This document shows positions 48,801 through 56,728 of a DNA stretch of 64,000 bases, one piece after another. The position numbers and the translations under genes were made by a program. This DNA is from an uncultured Bacteroidales bacterium (GTDB taxonomy: Bacteria; Bacteroidota; Bacteroidia; Bacteroidales; WCHB1-69), in NCBI GenBank assembly GCA_900315705.1, contig ONAB01000014.1, positions 1 through 64,000 of the forward strand, given 5' to 3'. Below the pieces are notes generated by a model. The model did not search any database. It saw only the letters and a list, made by a program, of their open reading frames with translations, and had not been told where the DNA came from. How positions within the stretch are numbered: position 1 is the stretch's first letter; the number at the start of each line of letters is the position of its first letter.

Positions 48801-51341
48801 AACAACTCGTCGTACACCATCTCCGGCCGCTACGTTCAGCATTTCCAAACCATTCACGGCTGCGACAGCACCGTCACACTGCGCCTCACGGTCCATTATT
48901 CAGCGGACTCAACGATTGCGGCCACCGTCTGTGACAGTTTGCGATGGAACGACTCGCTCTACACCACCTCCGGCATCTACACCCAGCATTTCCGGACCAT
49001 TCACGGCTGCGACAGCACTGTCACGCTGCATCTCACTGTCCACCAATCGGTGGCTCAGGAGCGTTCGGCCACCGTCTGCGATAGCTTGCGATGGTACGAC
49101 TCTTTGTACACCGTTACCGGAGACTACACCCACCATTTACAGACCGTCAATGGCTGCGACAGCGCCATCACGCTGCATCTCACTGTTAACCAATCGGTGG
49201 TTCAAGAGCGTTCGGCCACGGTCTGCGACAGTTTGCGGTGGAACGACTCCCTGTACACCACTTCCGGCAGCTACACCCAGCATTTCCAGACCGCACACGG
49301 CTGCGACAGCACCGTGACGATAGACCTCACCGTCCATCACTCAGCAAGTACGGCCCTTACCTCCACTGTTTGCGACAGTTTGCGGTGGAATGATTCGTTA
49401 TACACCCTTTCCGGCATCTACACCCAGCATTTACAGACCGCACACGGCTGTGACAGCACCGTCACACTGGCGCTCACGGTGCTGACAAGTCCGAGAAGCA
49501 CACTGTACGATACAATTGTGGAGAATGCGTTACCATACGACACGTTGGGGTTGCATTTCACCGCTTCGGGCGTGCAGTCGGCGACCATCCCGGCAGTCAA
49601 TGGATGCGACAGTATCGTCACGGTGATATTGGAAGTGTTGCCCAACACATACTTGTCGTACGACACGGCGGTCTGTGCAGCGGCGTTGCCTTTGAGCTGG
49701 CGCGGGCATCTCTTCACAGCGGCCGGCGAATGGCGCGACACGCTGCTCAATCCCAACGGCACCAGCTGTTATGTGAGCGCTACGCTGAGCCAATACCCAC
49801 AGCCCGTCTTGTCCATCACGGGGCGGACGCATCCCGGCTGCTTCGGCACCACCACAGGCTCGCTCACCGCCACGGTCACGGGAGGCACCCCACCCTACAG
49901 TTTCCAGTGGCAGGAGGCGAATCAAACGACACCTCTGAATACGGCGACCTCCACGGCCAGCAATCTCCCTGCCGGTGCCTATTGGGCACAAGTCACTGAC
50001 GCACACCAATGCAGCGCCGCCGACAGCGCCTCACTGCACTATCTTTACGGCGAGATGACACCCGGGCAAATCTCGGCCGACCAAGAGGTTTGTGAAGGCA
50101 ATCTCGCAGCACCCCTGTTAGGGTCGGCAGCAAGCGGCGGACAAAACTCATATTACCAATGGCAATACTCCACCAACGGGAGCACATTCGTTCCTGTACC
50201 CGGCACCAACAACACCCAAAATCTTGCCCTTGACACCGTCACACACTGGCGGATGTACCGACGCGCCTGGATCAGCGCCCTCTGCGGCACGCAATACAGC
50301 AACGCGATCACTGTGCAGTCGCTGCCTACACCGCGCGACACCATCCACGCCACCGTCTGCCAAGACCACGCCTTCGACTCGCTGGCCTTTCACGTCAACG
50401 CTTTCGAGACGCATCTGCCCGGCACCATAGAGCGCATCAACCGGGCACAGACCATCTACCAGTGCGACTCCATCGTCACCCTTTTGCTGACCGTTCTGCC
50501 CTCCGCACACGACACCCTGCACGACGAAGTGTGCCAGGACAATCCCTACGAGGCAAACGGGTTCCAGATACCTTCAGACAGCACCTCAACGCCCGGCACC
50601 CGCATTTACCAACGGCAACTTGTACAAACCGACTGCGGCTGCGACAGCATCGTGACGCTGATTCTCACCGTCAATCCAACTTATCTGATTGAGATACAGG
50701 ACCACATTTGCGAAGGTGACGGGTACAGCCAACACGGCTTCAGGTTTCTCCCCGGGGAAACCATCGGGACCGACCACCTGCAACGGCGACAGGAGTTGCA
50801 CACACAGCTTGGTTGCGACAGCATCATAACCCTGGACCTGGATATCACCGACACTGCCTTGACCATTGACACCTATCCGTACGATTTCTGCGAAGAGTAC
50901 GAGTTGACGCTGACGGCGAGTTCGCCATTGGGCAACTATCTCTGGAACAATGGCGAGAGCAGCGCCTCGATGGAGGTCCACTCGCCGGGATACTACAGTG
51001 TCACGGCCTCCGACGGCGACTGTTCCGCCACGGCCGGCATCTCCATACAGCCCTGCGATATGACGCTATTCCTCCCCAACGCCATCTCGCCCAGCAACCA
51101 CGACGGACTGAACGATGATTTCCATCTCGAAGCGGGCTATCAAAGGCAAATCACCGACTTTTCCATTCGCATCTTCGACCGTTGGGGAAATCTCGTATTC
51201 GCATCCAACGACAAGAATTTCCGTTGGCAAGGAGAACAAAACGGAACGATCATCCCGAACACAACCTACAATTATGTCATCAAATACAGAGACCTCTACG
51301 GTGAGGAATTTACCGCAAAGGGTACTATAATTGTTTTATAA
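45861..51341 (+). CDS. Giant T9SS type B surface protein with P-domain and 14 tandem 49-aa repeats
   Basis: 1,826 aa. The signal peptide ends near residue 31 (A-G-P-C-F-A). Residues ~190-415 contain a proprotein-convertase P-domain-like region (I-S-S-V-T-F-S-G-F-P, L-S-I-E-H-E-W-I-G-D-L-W-I-Q-L, C-P-V-N-G-E-W-K-I-E-V-M-D). From about residue 525 to 1,215 (DNA about 47,437-49,490) a 147-bp unit recurs 14 times at exact spacing; the consensus contains T-V-C-D-S-L-R-W-N-D-S-L-Y and H-G-C-D-S-T-V-T-L-H-L-T-V, two Cys per repeat. Further diverged copies lie on both sides. The C-terminus is a gliding-associated T9SS type B domain (L-F-L-P-N-A-I-S-P-S-N-H-D-G-L-N-D ... I-F-D-R-W-G-N-L-V-F). Likely a secreted or surface-bound adhesin; repeat number may vary between strains. 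Confidence 0.92.
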   Translation: MLKEEQKRVRIPLLALLWGVMLLWAAGPCFATTTVIDTLLCQGAVFQHNGHHYSEPGVYYDTLVAADGQVHIDTLRLHAPVVTGATFLCFDAEDSLFAPLVADYYHWNTGDTTRGIRISEPGYYSVRLADGEGCFAATRVTQSYDPIRSIHLPAMCAGFPQPITIGYGDGYNVSLGRTDAHISRADTIFLPDGIDCGNGCSYISSVTFSGFPEYDTITSVNDILYVKLSIEHEWIGDLWIQLTCPNGQHTSILKKYPNSNGQTSSCSDSIPASEWHSYANYNYKFGVPNFINHDPICDASVNTIGVCRDYCWSEADNQGYVYSSGSYVYATSNRTTEINNSLNNGHGWQQTLFCKPTNMANMSNVFRPDGSFSDLIGCPVNGEWKIEVMDGWSQHNGYLCGWELALADGMIYDGTVVNASSTSTGMLQIDSTTFIVIPPDTIHSDTTITYPLTLIDDNGCQYDTLFHILIHPLAQSSQSSEICQGDTLRYLGASLTTAGNYPFYFPGSNGCDSVAYLRLMVNPSPRTEIWDTVCDITVWNGITYNSSGNYTQFFQTAHGCDSIVTLHLIVNHSIHTEWQDTVCDSLRWNDSLYITSGTYTQHLQTTHGCDSTVTLNLTVNHSAHTEWSQTVCDSLRWNDLLYTTSGDHTQHLFTTHGCDSTVVLHLTVNRSVATGWHDTVCDSLRWNDSLYTSSGLYTQHLQTIHGCDSTVTLLLTVNPSAHTEWSQTVCDSLRWNDVLYTTSGDHIQRLRTAHDCDSIVTLHLTVNRSAHTEWSRTVCDSLRWNDSLYTTSGDHIQHFQTSLGCDSTVTLHLTVNRSAQTEWSHTACDSLRWNGVLYTTSGDHTQHLLTEHGCDSTVTLHLTVNHSASSEWSQTVCDSLRWNGVLYTTSGNHIQHLQTATNCDSMVTLHLTVHHSAHTEWSQTICDSLRWNDVLYTTSGDHTQHFQTAHGCDSAVTLHLTVHHSVAQERSATACDSLRWNNSSYTISGRYVQHFQTIHGCDSTVTLRLTVHYSADSTIAATVCDSLRWNDSLYTTSGIYTQHFRTIHGCDSTVTLHLTVHQSVAQERSATVCDSLRWYDSLYTVTGDYTHHLQTVNGCDSAITLHLTVNQSVVQERSATVCDSLRWNDSLYTTSGSYTQHFQTAHGCDSTVTIDLTVHHSASTALTSTVCDSLRWNDSLYTLSGIYTQHLQTAHGCDSTVTLALTVLTSPRSTLYDTIVENALPYDTLGLHFTASGVQSATIPAVNGCDSIVTVILEVLPNTYLSYDTAVCAAALPLSWRGHLFTAAGEWRDTLLNPNGTSCYVSATLSQYPQPVLSITGRTHPGCFGTTTGSLTATVTGGTPPYSFQWQEANQTTPLNTATSTASNLPAGAYWAQVTDAHQCSAADSASLHYLYGEMTPGQISADQEVCEGNLAAPLLGSAASGGQNSYYQWQYSTNGSTFVPVPGTNNTQNLALDTVTHWRMYRRAWISALCGTQYSNAITVQSLPTPRDTIHATVCQDHAFDSLAFHVNAFETHLPGTIERINRAQTIYQCDSIVTLLLTVLPSAHDTLHDEVCQDNPYEANGFQIPSDSTSTPGTRIYQRQLVQTDCGCDSIVTLILTVNPTYLIEIQDHICEGDGYSQHGFRFLPGETIGTDHLQRRQELHTQLGCDSIITLDLDITDTALTIDTYPYDFCEEYELTLTASSPLGNYLWNNGESSASMEVHSPGYYSVTASDGDCSATAGISIQPCDMTLFLPNAISPSNHDGLNDDFHLEAGYQRQITDFSIRIFDRWGNLVFASNDKNFRWQGEQNGTIIPNTTYNYVIKYRDLYGEEFTAKGTIIVL
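47437..49490 (+). repeat. 147-bp tandem repeat array inside the surface protein gene
   Basis: Fourteen in-frame units. The codons for V-C-D recur at 47457, 47604, 47751, 47898, 48045, 48192, 48339, 48486, 48633, 48780, 48927, 49074, 49221 and 49368, exactly 147 bases apart. Units are similar at the DNA level but not identical, so the array is fairly old. Confidence 0.9.
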
Positions 51342-51381
51342 TCAGCTTTTTATAAAAAATCGAACCATTTTATATTTTTTG

Positions 51382-51389
51382 TATCTTCG
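51382..51389 (+). promoter_or_regulatory. -7-like box of the 51.5-kb gene pair
   Basis: TATCTTCG followed by CCAC, 79 bases before the ATG at 51469; the TTCG variant is the same as in the RHS caps. Confidence 0.5.
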
Positions 51390-51468
51390 CCACTTAATAT
51401 ATTAGTGATAATAGCGTTAAAAAGATTCAACAATTTTGTAATAAAAAAAGAAAAGTAACCTAAAAACA

Positions 51469-51942
51469 ATGAATTTGAAACAAACATTTTCGGCCATTTT
51501 ACTGCTAATCATTGGCATATTGACTGGAAGAGCCCAGACCACCGTGGAGGTTCGGCTCCAGGATGGTGGCGTTCACTCATACGAAATGGGGGCCACAGGC
51601 AAACTATACTTCCAAAATGACTATCTCTTTATTGATGATGGCACAAACATTCCATACTCCCACTTGGTTTCCAACATAGAGAAGATGCTTTTTTCCTACG
51701 AGGTCTCCATTGAGGATATCGAAACGGCGGATTGCAAGGTATATCCGAATCCTGCCTCTTCATTCTTGAAAATCAACGTCAACAATACCGACATCATTCA
51801 TTATCAGCTCTTTTCGATAGACGGAAGGATGCTGATGGCAGGAGATTGCCACAACGATGAAGGCATCAACGTAAGCACTCTTCCACAGGGTCTTTATCTT
51901 TTGAAGGTCAATGGTCAAACCTTTAAAATCTCGAAACTATGA
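51469..51942 (+). CDS. Short secreted protein with T9SS type A sorting domain
   Basis: 157 aa. Signal peptide to about residue 23 (G-R-A-Q), then V-E-V-R-L-Q-D-G-G-V-H-S-Y near 26-38, an N-terminal beta segment also seen in the next protein. The C-terminal ~70 residues are a T9SS type A sorting domain (C-K-V-Y-P-N-P-A-S-S-F-L-K-I, Y-Q-L-F-S-I-D-G-R-M, L-P-Q-G-L-Y-L-L-K-V). Only ~60 residues lie between signal and sorting domain, so it is nearly all secretion signal. Overlaps the next start by 4 bp (ATGA), indicating translational coupling and a shared role. Confidence 0.85.
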   Translation: MNLKQTFSAILLLIIGILTGRAQTTVEVRLQDGGVHSYEMGATGKLYFQNDYLFIDDGTNIPYSHLVSNIEKMLFSYEVSIEDIETADCKVYPNPASSFLKINVNNTDIIHYQLFSIDGRMLMAGDCHNDEGINVSTLPQGLYLLKVNGQTFKISKL

Positions 51943-54386
51943 AAAAGACCTTGTGCATCCTTATAGCGTTATTCAGTCTCTGCTCCGTAAAGGCGCAGGA
52001 GTACTTGCATCTGTACGACGGCGGCCACGTCATCTTCGAGAAACCCGTCACCCAAATCGACAGCATCTTTTTCCAGAACGGAAACTCCATATTCTCGTGC
52101 ACCAATGACTACAGGACCTTTGCCATCCACAATGTGGACAGCATCACCTTCAGCGGCGACACGCTGATGGGGGCGCGCGACATCTACATCATCTACAACG
52201 GGAGCAATGTCACCGTCGTCAACCCCTTGGCAAGTGACGGGGTGACCATCACCACCTCCGGGGCTGATGTGACCGTGGTCTCCACCGCGGGCATCCAGGA
52301 TGTGGTCTATCATCTGTCGGGCAGCACCACTGAGGGCTCGCTCACCATCACGCCCGACAAACGGCTCACGCTCTCCCTCGAGGGGGTCTCCATCACCAAC
52401 AGTGACGGACCGGCCATAGAGGTGCTGGTGGACAAGGCAGTCACAGTCATCCTGGCCAACGGCAGCGAGAACTATCTGAACGACGGGGCCTCCAGCTCCA
52501 AGAAAGCGGCCCTGCAGAGCAAGAGCCAGCTGACGTTTGACGGCACTGGCACCCTGACCGTGAACGGCAACAAGCGCAACGGCATCCACAGCGACGACTA
52601 CGTGCAGATCAACAGCGGCACCATCGTGGTGTCATCTGCCGTGGCCGACGGCATCCATTGCGACTGGTTCGTGATGAACAACGGCACGCTCCAGATCACC
52701 GCCTCCGGCGACGGCATTGACGGCGACGAGGGCTTTGTGGAGATCAATGGCGGCAGCATCACGGTGAACGTGGCCACTGCCGACTCAAAAGGCATCAAGT
52801 GCGACAGCATCATCACCGTAAACGGGGGCAATATCCACGTCACGGCATCGGGCGACCAGTCGAAGGCCCTCAAAAGCGGCCGGAATATGTACATCCAAGG
52901 CGGTGAAATCGTCATCAATGCCACAGGCACTTACGTCAGTGAGACCACCACGGACGGCGTTGACCTCTCCTACTGCACCGGCATCAAGGTCGGGGGCGAC
53001 CTGTTCGTCACGGGCGGCACCACCACGGTGACCTGTCCGAGCAGCAATGCGGGCGGCAAGGCGGTGAGCAGCGACGGCAACATCACCATCACCGACGGCG
53101 TATTGAACCTGACGGCGACGGGCGCTTGCAACAAGTACCTGGTCACGGGCAGCACCTACGACAGCTACTCTTCGGTCTGTCTGAAGAGCAATTCCGACAT
53201 CACCATCAGCGGCGGCACCATCACGGCCACTGCCGGCGGGCGGGCCATCAGCTGCGACGGCAACTACACGCAGAGCGGCGGCACGATTACGGCCAGCACC
53301 AGCGCGGCGGGCTTCACCACGATGGGCAGCGGCACCTCCTGCACCGACGGCTTTGCCGCCGCGTGTCTGAACGTGGACGGCAACATCCAGTTTGTGGCAG
53401 GTCATTTCCACGGCACCAGCACCGGCAAGGGAGGCCGTGGCATCAAGTGTGACGGAGCGCTCACCGTGGGCGTGGCGGGGGCAGCCGACAGCCTGACCAC
53501 CATTTACGTGACCACCAGCGGCGCACCCGTGAATGTGAGCAGCGGCGGTGGCGGCTGGCCCGGCGGCGGAGGCAGCAGCTCCGACTATTGGAAAGGACTG
53601 CCCAAAGGCGTGAAGGTGGAGGGCAACCTCACCGTCAACAGCGGGCACTTGCAGAGCTACTGTTCGCAGACCAGCGGCAGCACCACCGGGGAAGCCATTG
53701 AAACCAAGGCAAACCTGTATATCAACGGTGGCTTCGTGGAAGCCAACTCCTACGACGACGCCATCAACGCCAACAATTACATCCAGATCACGGGAGGCAA
53801 CGTGTGGGCCTACGCCCGCGGCAATGACGGGATGGACTGCAACGGCACTCGCATCGACGTCAGCGGGGGCACCGTCATCATTCGCGGAACCGAAGTGGCC
53901 ATTGACGACAACGGCGACCACGGCGGCCGGCTTTATGTGACGGGCGGCACCATCATCCTGGTGGGCGGCAATATGGGCACCACAGAGGCCACGCCTTCCC
54001 TGACCGGCCAGAAGGGAGTCACCCTCAGCAGCGGCGGCGGTGGCGGCTGGCCCGGCGGCGGAGGTGGTGGTGGCAGCACCCTGGCCACCAACGGCTTCTG
54101 CCTGAAAAACAGCAGCGGCACGAACATCATCACCTTCAAGTGGCCCAACGTCAGCGGCAGCGGATTCTACAACACACCTATGCCAGCATTGGATGTTATG
54201 GAGGGCGACGGGCTCAAGTCCGTCACCGTAAACTCTGGCATATATGTCACCTCACCCGCCATTCAAAGCGGCACCTATACCTACTTCACCTCGCCCACCA
54301 TCAGCGGAGGCACCAACTGGCACGGTCTCTACACCGGCGCCACCGTCAACACGTCCGGCAACGGCACCAACGTTACCGCACAATAA
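51939..54386 (+). CDS. Exported beta-helical carbohydrate-binding domain protein (Cthe_2159-like)
   Basis: 815 aa with a signal peptide (to about 20, C-S-V-K-A-Q). An N-terminal Y-L-H-L-Y-D-G-G-H-V-I-F-E-K segment is followed by a long repetitive right-handed beta-helix pattern (N-G-I-H-S-D-D-Y, D-G-I-H-C-D-W-F, D-G-I-D-G-D-E-G-F, K-G-I-K-C-D-S-I, each turn beginning with G-I). I recognise this as the Cthe_2159/DUF4353 family of calcium- and polygalacturonate-binding beta-helices. Two glycine-rich hinges (G-G-G-G-W-P-G-G-G-G) interrupt it. No T9SS domain at its C-terminus. Probably binds an acidic polysaccharide on or near the cell surface. Confidence 0.85.
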   Translation: MKKTLCILIALFSLCSVKAQEYLHLYDGGHVIFEKPVTQIDSIFFQNGNSIFSCTNDYRTFAIHNVDSITFSGDTLMGARDIYIIYNGSNVTVVNPLASDGVTITTSGADVTVVSTAGIQDVVYHLSGSTTEGSLTITPDKRLTLSLEGVSITNSDGPAIEVLVDKAVTVILANGSENYLNDGASSSKKAALQSKSQLTFDGTGTLTVNGNKRNGIHSDDYVQINSGTIVVSSAVADGIHCDWFVMNNGTLQITASGDGIDGDEGFVEINGGSITVNVATADSKGIKCDSIITVNGGNIHVTASGDQSKALKSGRNMYIQGGEIVINATGTYVSETTTDGVDLSYCTGIKVGGDLFVTGGTTTVTCPSSNAGGKAVSSDGNITITDGVLNLTATGACNKYLVTGSTYDSYSSVCLKSNSDITISGGTITATAGGRAISCDGNYTQSGGTITASTSAAGFTTMGSGTSCTDGFAAACLNVDGNIQFVAGHFHGTSTGKGGRGIKCDGALTVGVAGAADSLTTIYVTTSGAPVNVSSGGGGWPGGGGSSSDYWKGLPKGVKVEGNLTVNSGHLQSYCSQTSGSTTGEAIETKANLYINGGFVEANSYDDAINANNYIQITGGNVWAYARGNDGMDCNGTRIDVSGGTVIIRGTEVAIDDNGDHGGRLYVTGGTIILVGGNMGTTEATPSLTGQKGVTLSSGGGGGWPGGGGGGGSTLATNGFCLKNSSGTNIITFKWPNVSGSGFYNTPMPALDVMEGDGLKSVTVNSGIYVTSPAIQSGTYTYFTSPTISGGTNWHGLYTGATVNTSGNGTNVTAQ

Positions 54387-54404
54387 ACCCAAACAACACT
54401 GGAA

Positions 54405-56705
54405 ATGTACACTGTCAAATCATTAGAAAAGAAAAACAAGGTGCAGAAGAACACCGGCAGGTCCAAATGGATCAAACCCTTTTGGATATGTTATTTCTCC
54501 GTCATCGGCCTACTTGCCCTGTTCTTCCTTCTTATCTCTTTGGGATGGATCGGCTATATGCCCTCATTCACGGAGTTGGAAAACCCGGACGCCAACCTGG
54601 CCACGGAGGTCATCTCCGCCGATGGCGAGTTGCTGGGCACCTATTACCTGGAGAACCGCTCGAACTGCAAATACAAGGACCTCTCGCAACCCTTGAAGGA
54701 CGCCTTGATTGCCACGGAGGACTCGCGGTTCTACAAGCACTCCGGTGTGGATGCCAAGGCCCTGTTCCGCGTGGGCGTGGGTGTGCTCACAAGACACCAC
54801 AAGGGCGGCGGCAGTACCATCACCCAGCAGCTGGCCAAGAACCTCTTCCCGCGTGACCAGAGGATGAACAAGCTGAAACTTGTCTTCTTCAAGTTCAAAG
54901 AGTGGGTAGTGGCCACCAAGCTGGAGCGCAAGTACTCCAAAGACGAGATTCTGGCTATGTACTTCAACACCGTGGATTTCGGCAACAACGCCGTAGGCAT
55001 CAAGTCGGCGGCCCGCACCTATTTTGACAAGCAGCCCAGCGAAATCAACACCGAGGAGGCAGCCCTGCTGGTCGGAATGCTGAAAGCCCCCACGCAATAC
55101 AGTCCCCGCCGCCACTACCAGGCCTCGTTAGGACGCCGCAACGTGGTGCTGGGGCAGATGGAAAAATACGGGTTTTTGTCCAAGGCAGACGCCGACTCCA
55201 TCAAGCAAATTCCCATTGACCTGTCGAATTTCCGTTCGCAGGCCCACTATGCCGGCTTGGCCACCTATTTCCGTGAATATCTGCGTCTCTTCCTTAAGGA
55301 GTGGAGCAGGGAACATCCCAAACAGGACGGTTCTTTCTACGACATCTACTGCGACGGATTGCGCATCTACACCACCATTGACTCGCGGATGCAGCGTCAC
55401 GCCGAGGCTGCCGTGAAAGAGCACGTGTGTGACTACCTGCAACCGTTGTTCTTCAACCACATCAAAGGGGCGGCCAACGCTCCCTTCGTGCGGCTTTCCG
55501 AAGAGCAGACCGACCGTATCCTCTGGGCGGCAGCCCGACAGTCGGAGCGTTACGAGCGTATGAAGGACGCCGGCGCCACCGACGAGCAGATCCGCGCCGC
55601 CTTCAACAAGAAGGTGCGGATGACCATCTTCACCTACAACGGACCCAAGGACACGGTAATGACGCCATTCGACTCCATCCGTTATCTCAAGTCGTTCCTG
55701 CAGTGCGGCCTGATGTGCGTGGAGGCGCACACGGGCCACGTGAAAGCCTATGTGGGCGGCACCAACTACGAGCAGTTCCAGTTCGACCACGTCAAGCTGT
55801 CGAAGCGGCAGGTCGGCTCCACCTTCAAACCGTATGTATATACCGTGGCAATGCAGAGCGGCGAGTTCGACCCCTGCACGATGGTGCCGAATGTGCCCGT
55901 GACCATCACCGTGCCGGGTGGCACGTGGACACCGCACAACTCGGGCGGCTACAAAGAGGGGCAGATGCTCCCCTTGCGCGAGGCCCTCGCCCACTCCCTC
56001 AACCAGGTGTCGGCTTATATTATGAAACGCTACGGTCCGCACGCCGTGGTGGAACTGGTTCGCGCAATGGGTATGACCTCCGACATCCCCGAGGTCCCAG
56101 CCATCTGCCTGGGAGCCTGCGAACTGTCGCTCTACGAGCAGGTGGGTGCCATCAACTGCTTCCCTAACCAGGGTGTCTATGTGGAGCCCATCTTCATCAC
56201 CAAGATTTGCGACAAGGACGGCAACGTCATCTACAACTGCGTGCCCAAGAGCAACGAGGCCATCGACCAGATCACTGCCTTCAAGACCGTGCGTCTGATG
56301 CAGGGTGTGGTGGATTACGGTACCGGCGGCCGTTTGAGAAGCCAGTACAAGCTCTCCTTCCCGCTGGCTGGCAAGACCGGCACCACCGACAACCAGTCGG
56401 ACGGCTGGTTTGTGGGCTACACGCCGATGCTGACCTGCGGTGTCTGGGTGGGCTGCGAGGACCGCTCCGCGCACTTCCGCACCACGGCATTGGGCCAAGG
56501 CGCCCGCACGGCCCTGCCCGTGTTCGGCCTCTTTATGCAGAAGGTCTATAACGACCCGCAACTGCCCTACTACGGCATCGTCAACGCCGAGAACAAATGG
56601 TCCAAAGAGGGCTACGACTTCCCCATTCCTGACGCCTATATCGGCGACCCCTCCGGCTGCAACGAAACCAAACGGGACAGTGTGATGACACTGGATTTCG
56701 ACTAA
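54405..56705 (+). CDS. Class A penicillin-binding protein (bifunctional PBP1A-type)
   Basis: 766 aa. One N-terminal membrane helix (~25-50). The glycosyltransferase (GT51) domain has A-T-E-D-S-R-F-Y-K-H (catalytic Glu105) and G-G-S-T-I-T-Q-Q-L-A-K-N (~136-147). The transpeptidase domain has Ser472-T-F-K475 (S-x-x-K), S-L-N, and K657-T-G (A-G-K-T-G-T-T). Polymerises and cross-links peptidoglycan in the periplasm. Located between two genes for surface proteins, 18 bp after the beta-helix gene; the linkage may be incidental. Confidence 0.96.
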   Translation: MYTVKSLEKKNKVQKNTGRSKWIKPFWICYFSVIGLLALFFLLISLGWIGYMPSFTELENPDANLATEVISADGELLGTYYLENRSNCKYKDLSQPLKDALIATEDSRFYKHSGVDAKALFRVGVGVLTRHHKGGGSTITQQLAKNLFPRDQRMNKLKLVFFKFKEWVVATKLERKYSKDEILAMYFNTVDFGNNAVGIKSAARTYFDKQPSEINTEEAALLVGMLKAPTQYSPRRHYQASLGRRNVVLGQMEKYGFLSKADADSIKQIPIDLSNFRSQAHYAGLATYFREYLRLFLKEWSREHPKQDGSFYDIYCDGLRIYTTIDSRMQRHAEAAVKEHVCDYLQPLFFNHIKGAANAPFVRLSEEQTDRILWAAARQSERYERMKDAGATDEQIRAAFNKKVRMTIFTYNGPKDTVMTPFDSIRYLKSFLQCGLMCVEAHTGHVKAYVGGTNYEQFQFDHVKLSKRQVGSTFKPYVYTVAMQSGEFDPCTMVPNVPVTITVPGGTWTPHNSGGYKEGQMLPLREALAHSLNQVSAYIMKRYGPHAVVELVRAMGMTSDIPEVPAICLGACELSLYEQVGAINCFPNQGVYVEPIFITKICDKDGNVIYNCVPKSNEAIDQITAFKTVRLMQGVVDYGTGGRLRSQYKLSFPLAGKTGTTDNQSDGWFVGYTPMLTCGVWVGCEDRSAHFRTTALGQGARTALPVFGLFMQKVYNDPQLPYYGIVNAENKWSKEGYDFPIPDAYIGDPSGCNETKRDSVMTLDFD

Positions 56706-56728
56706 CCTCATTCTATAGCACCTGAATA

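Noticed and set aside
47437-49490. Possible CRISPR-like repeat array
   Set aside because: Repeat units are 147 bp, coding, in frame and have no unique spacers or cas genes.
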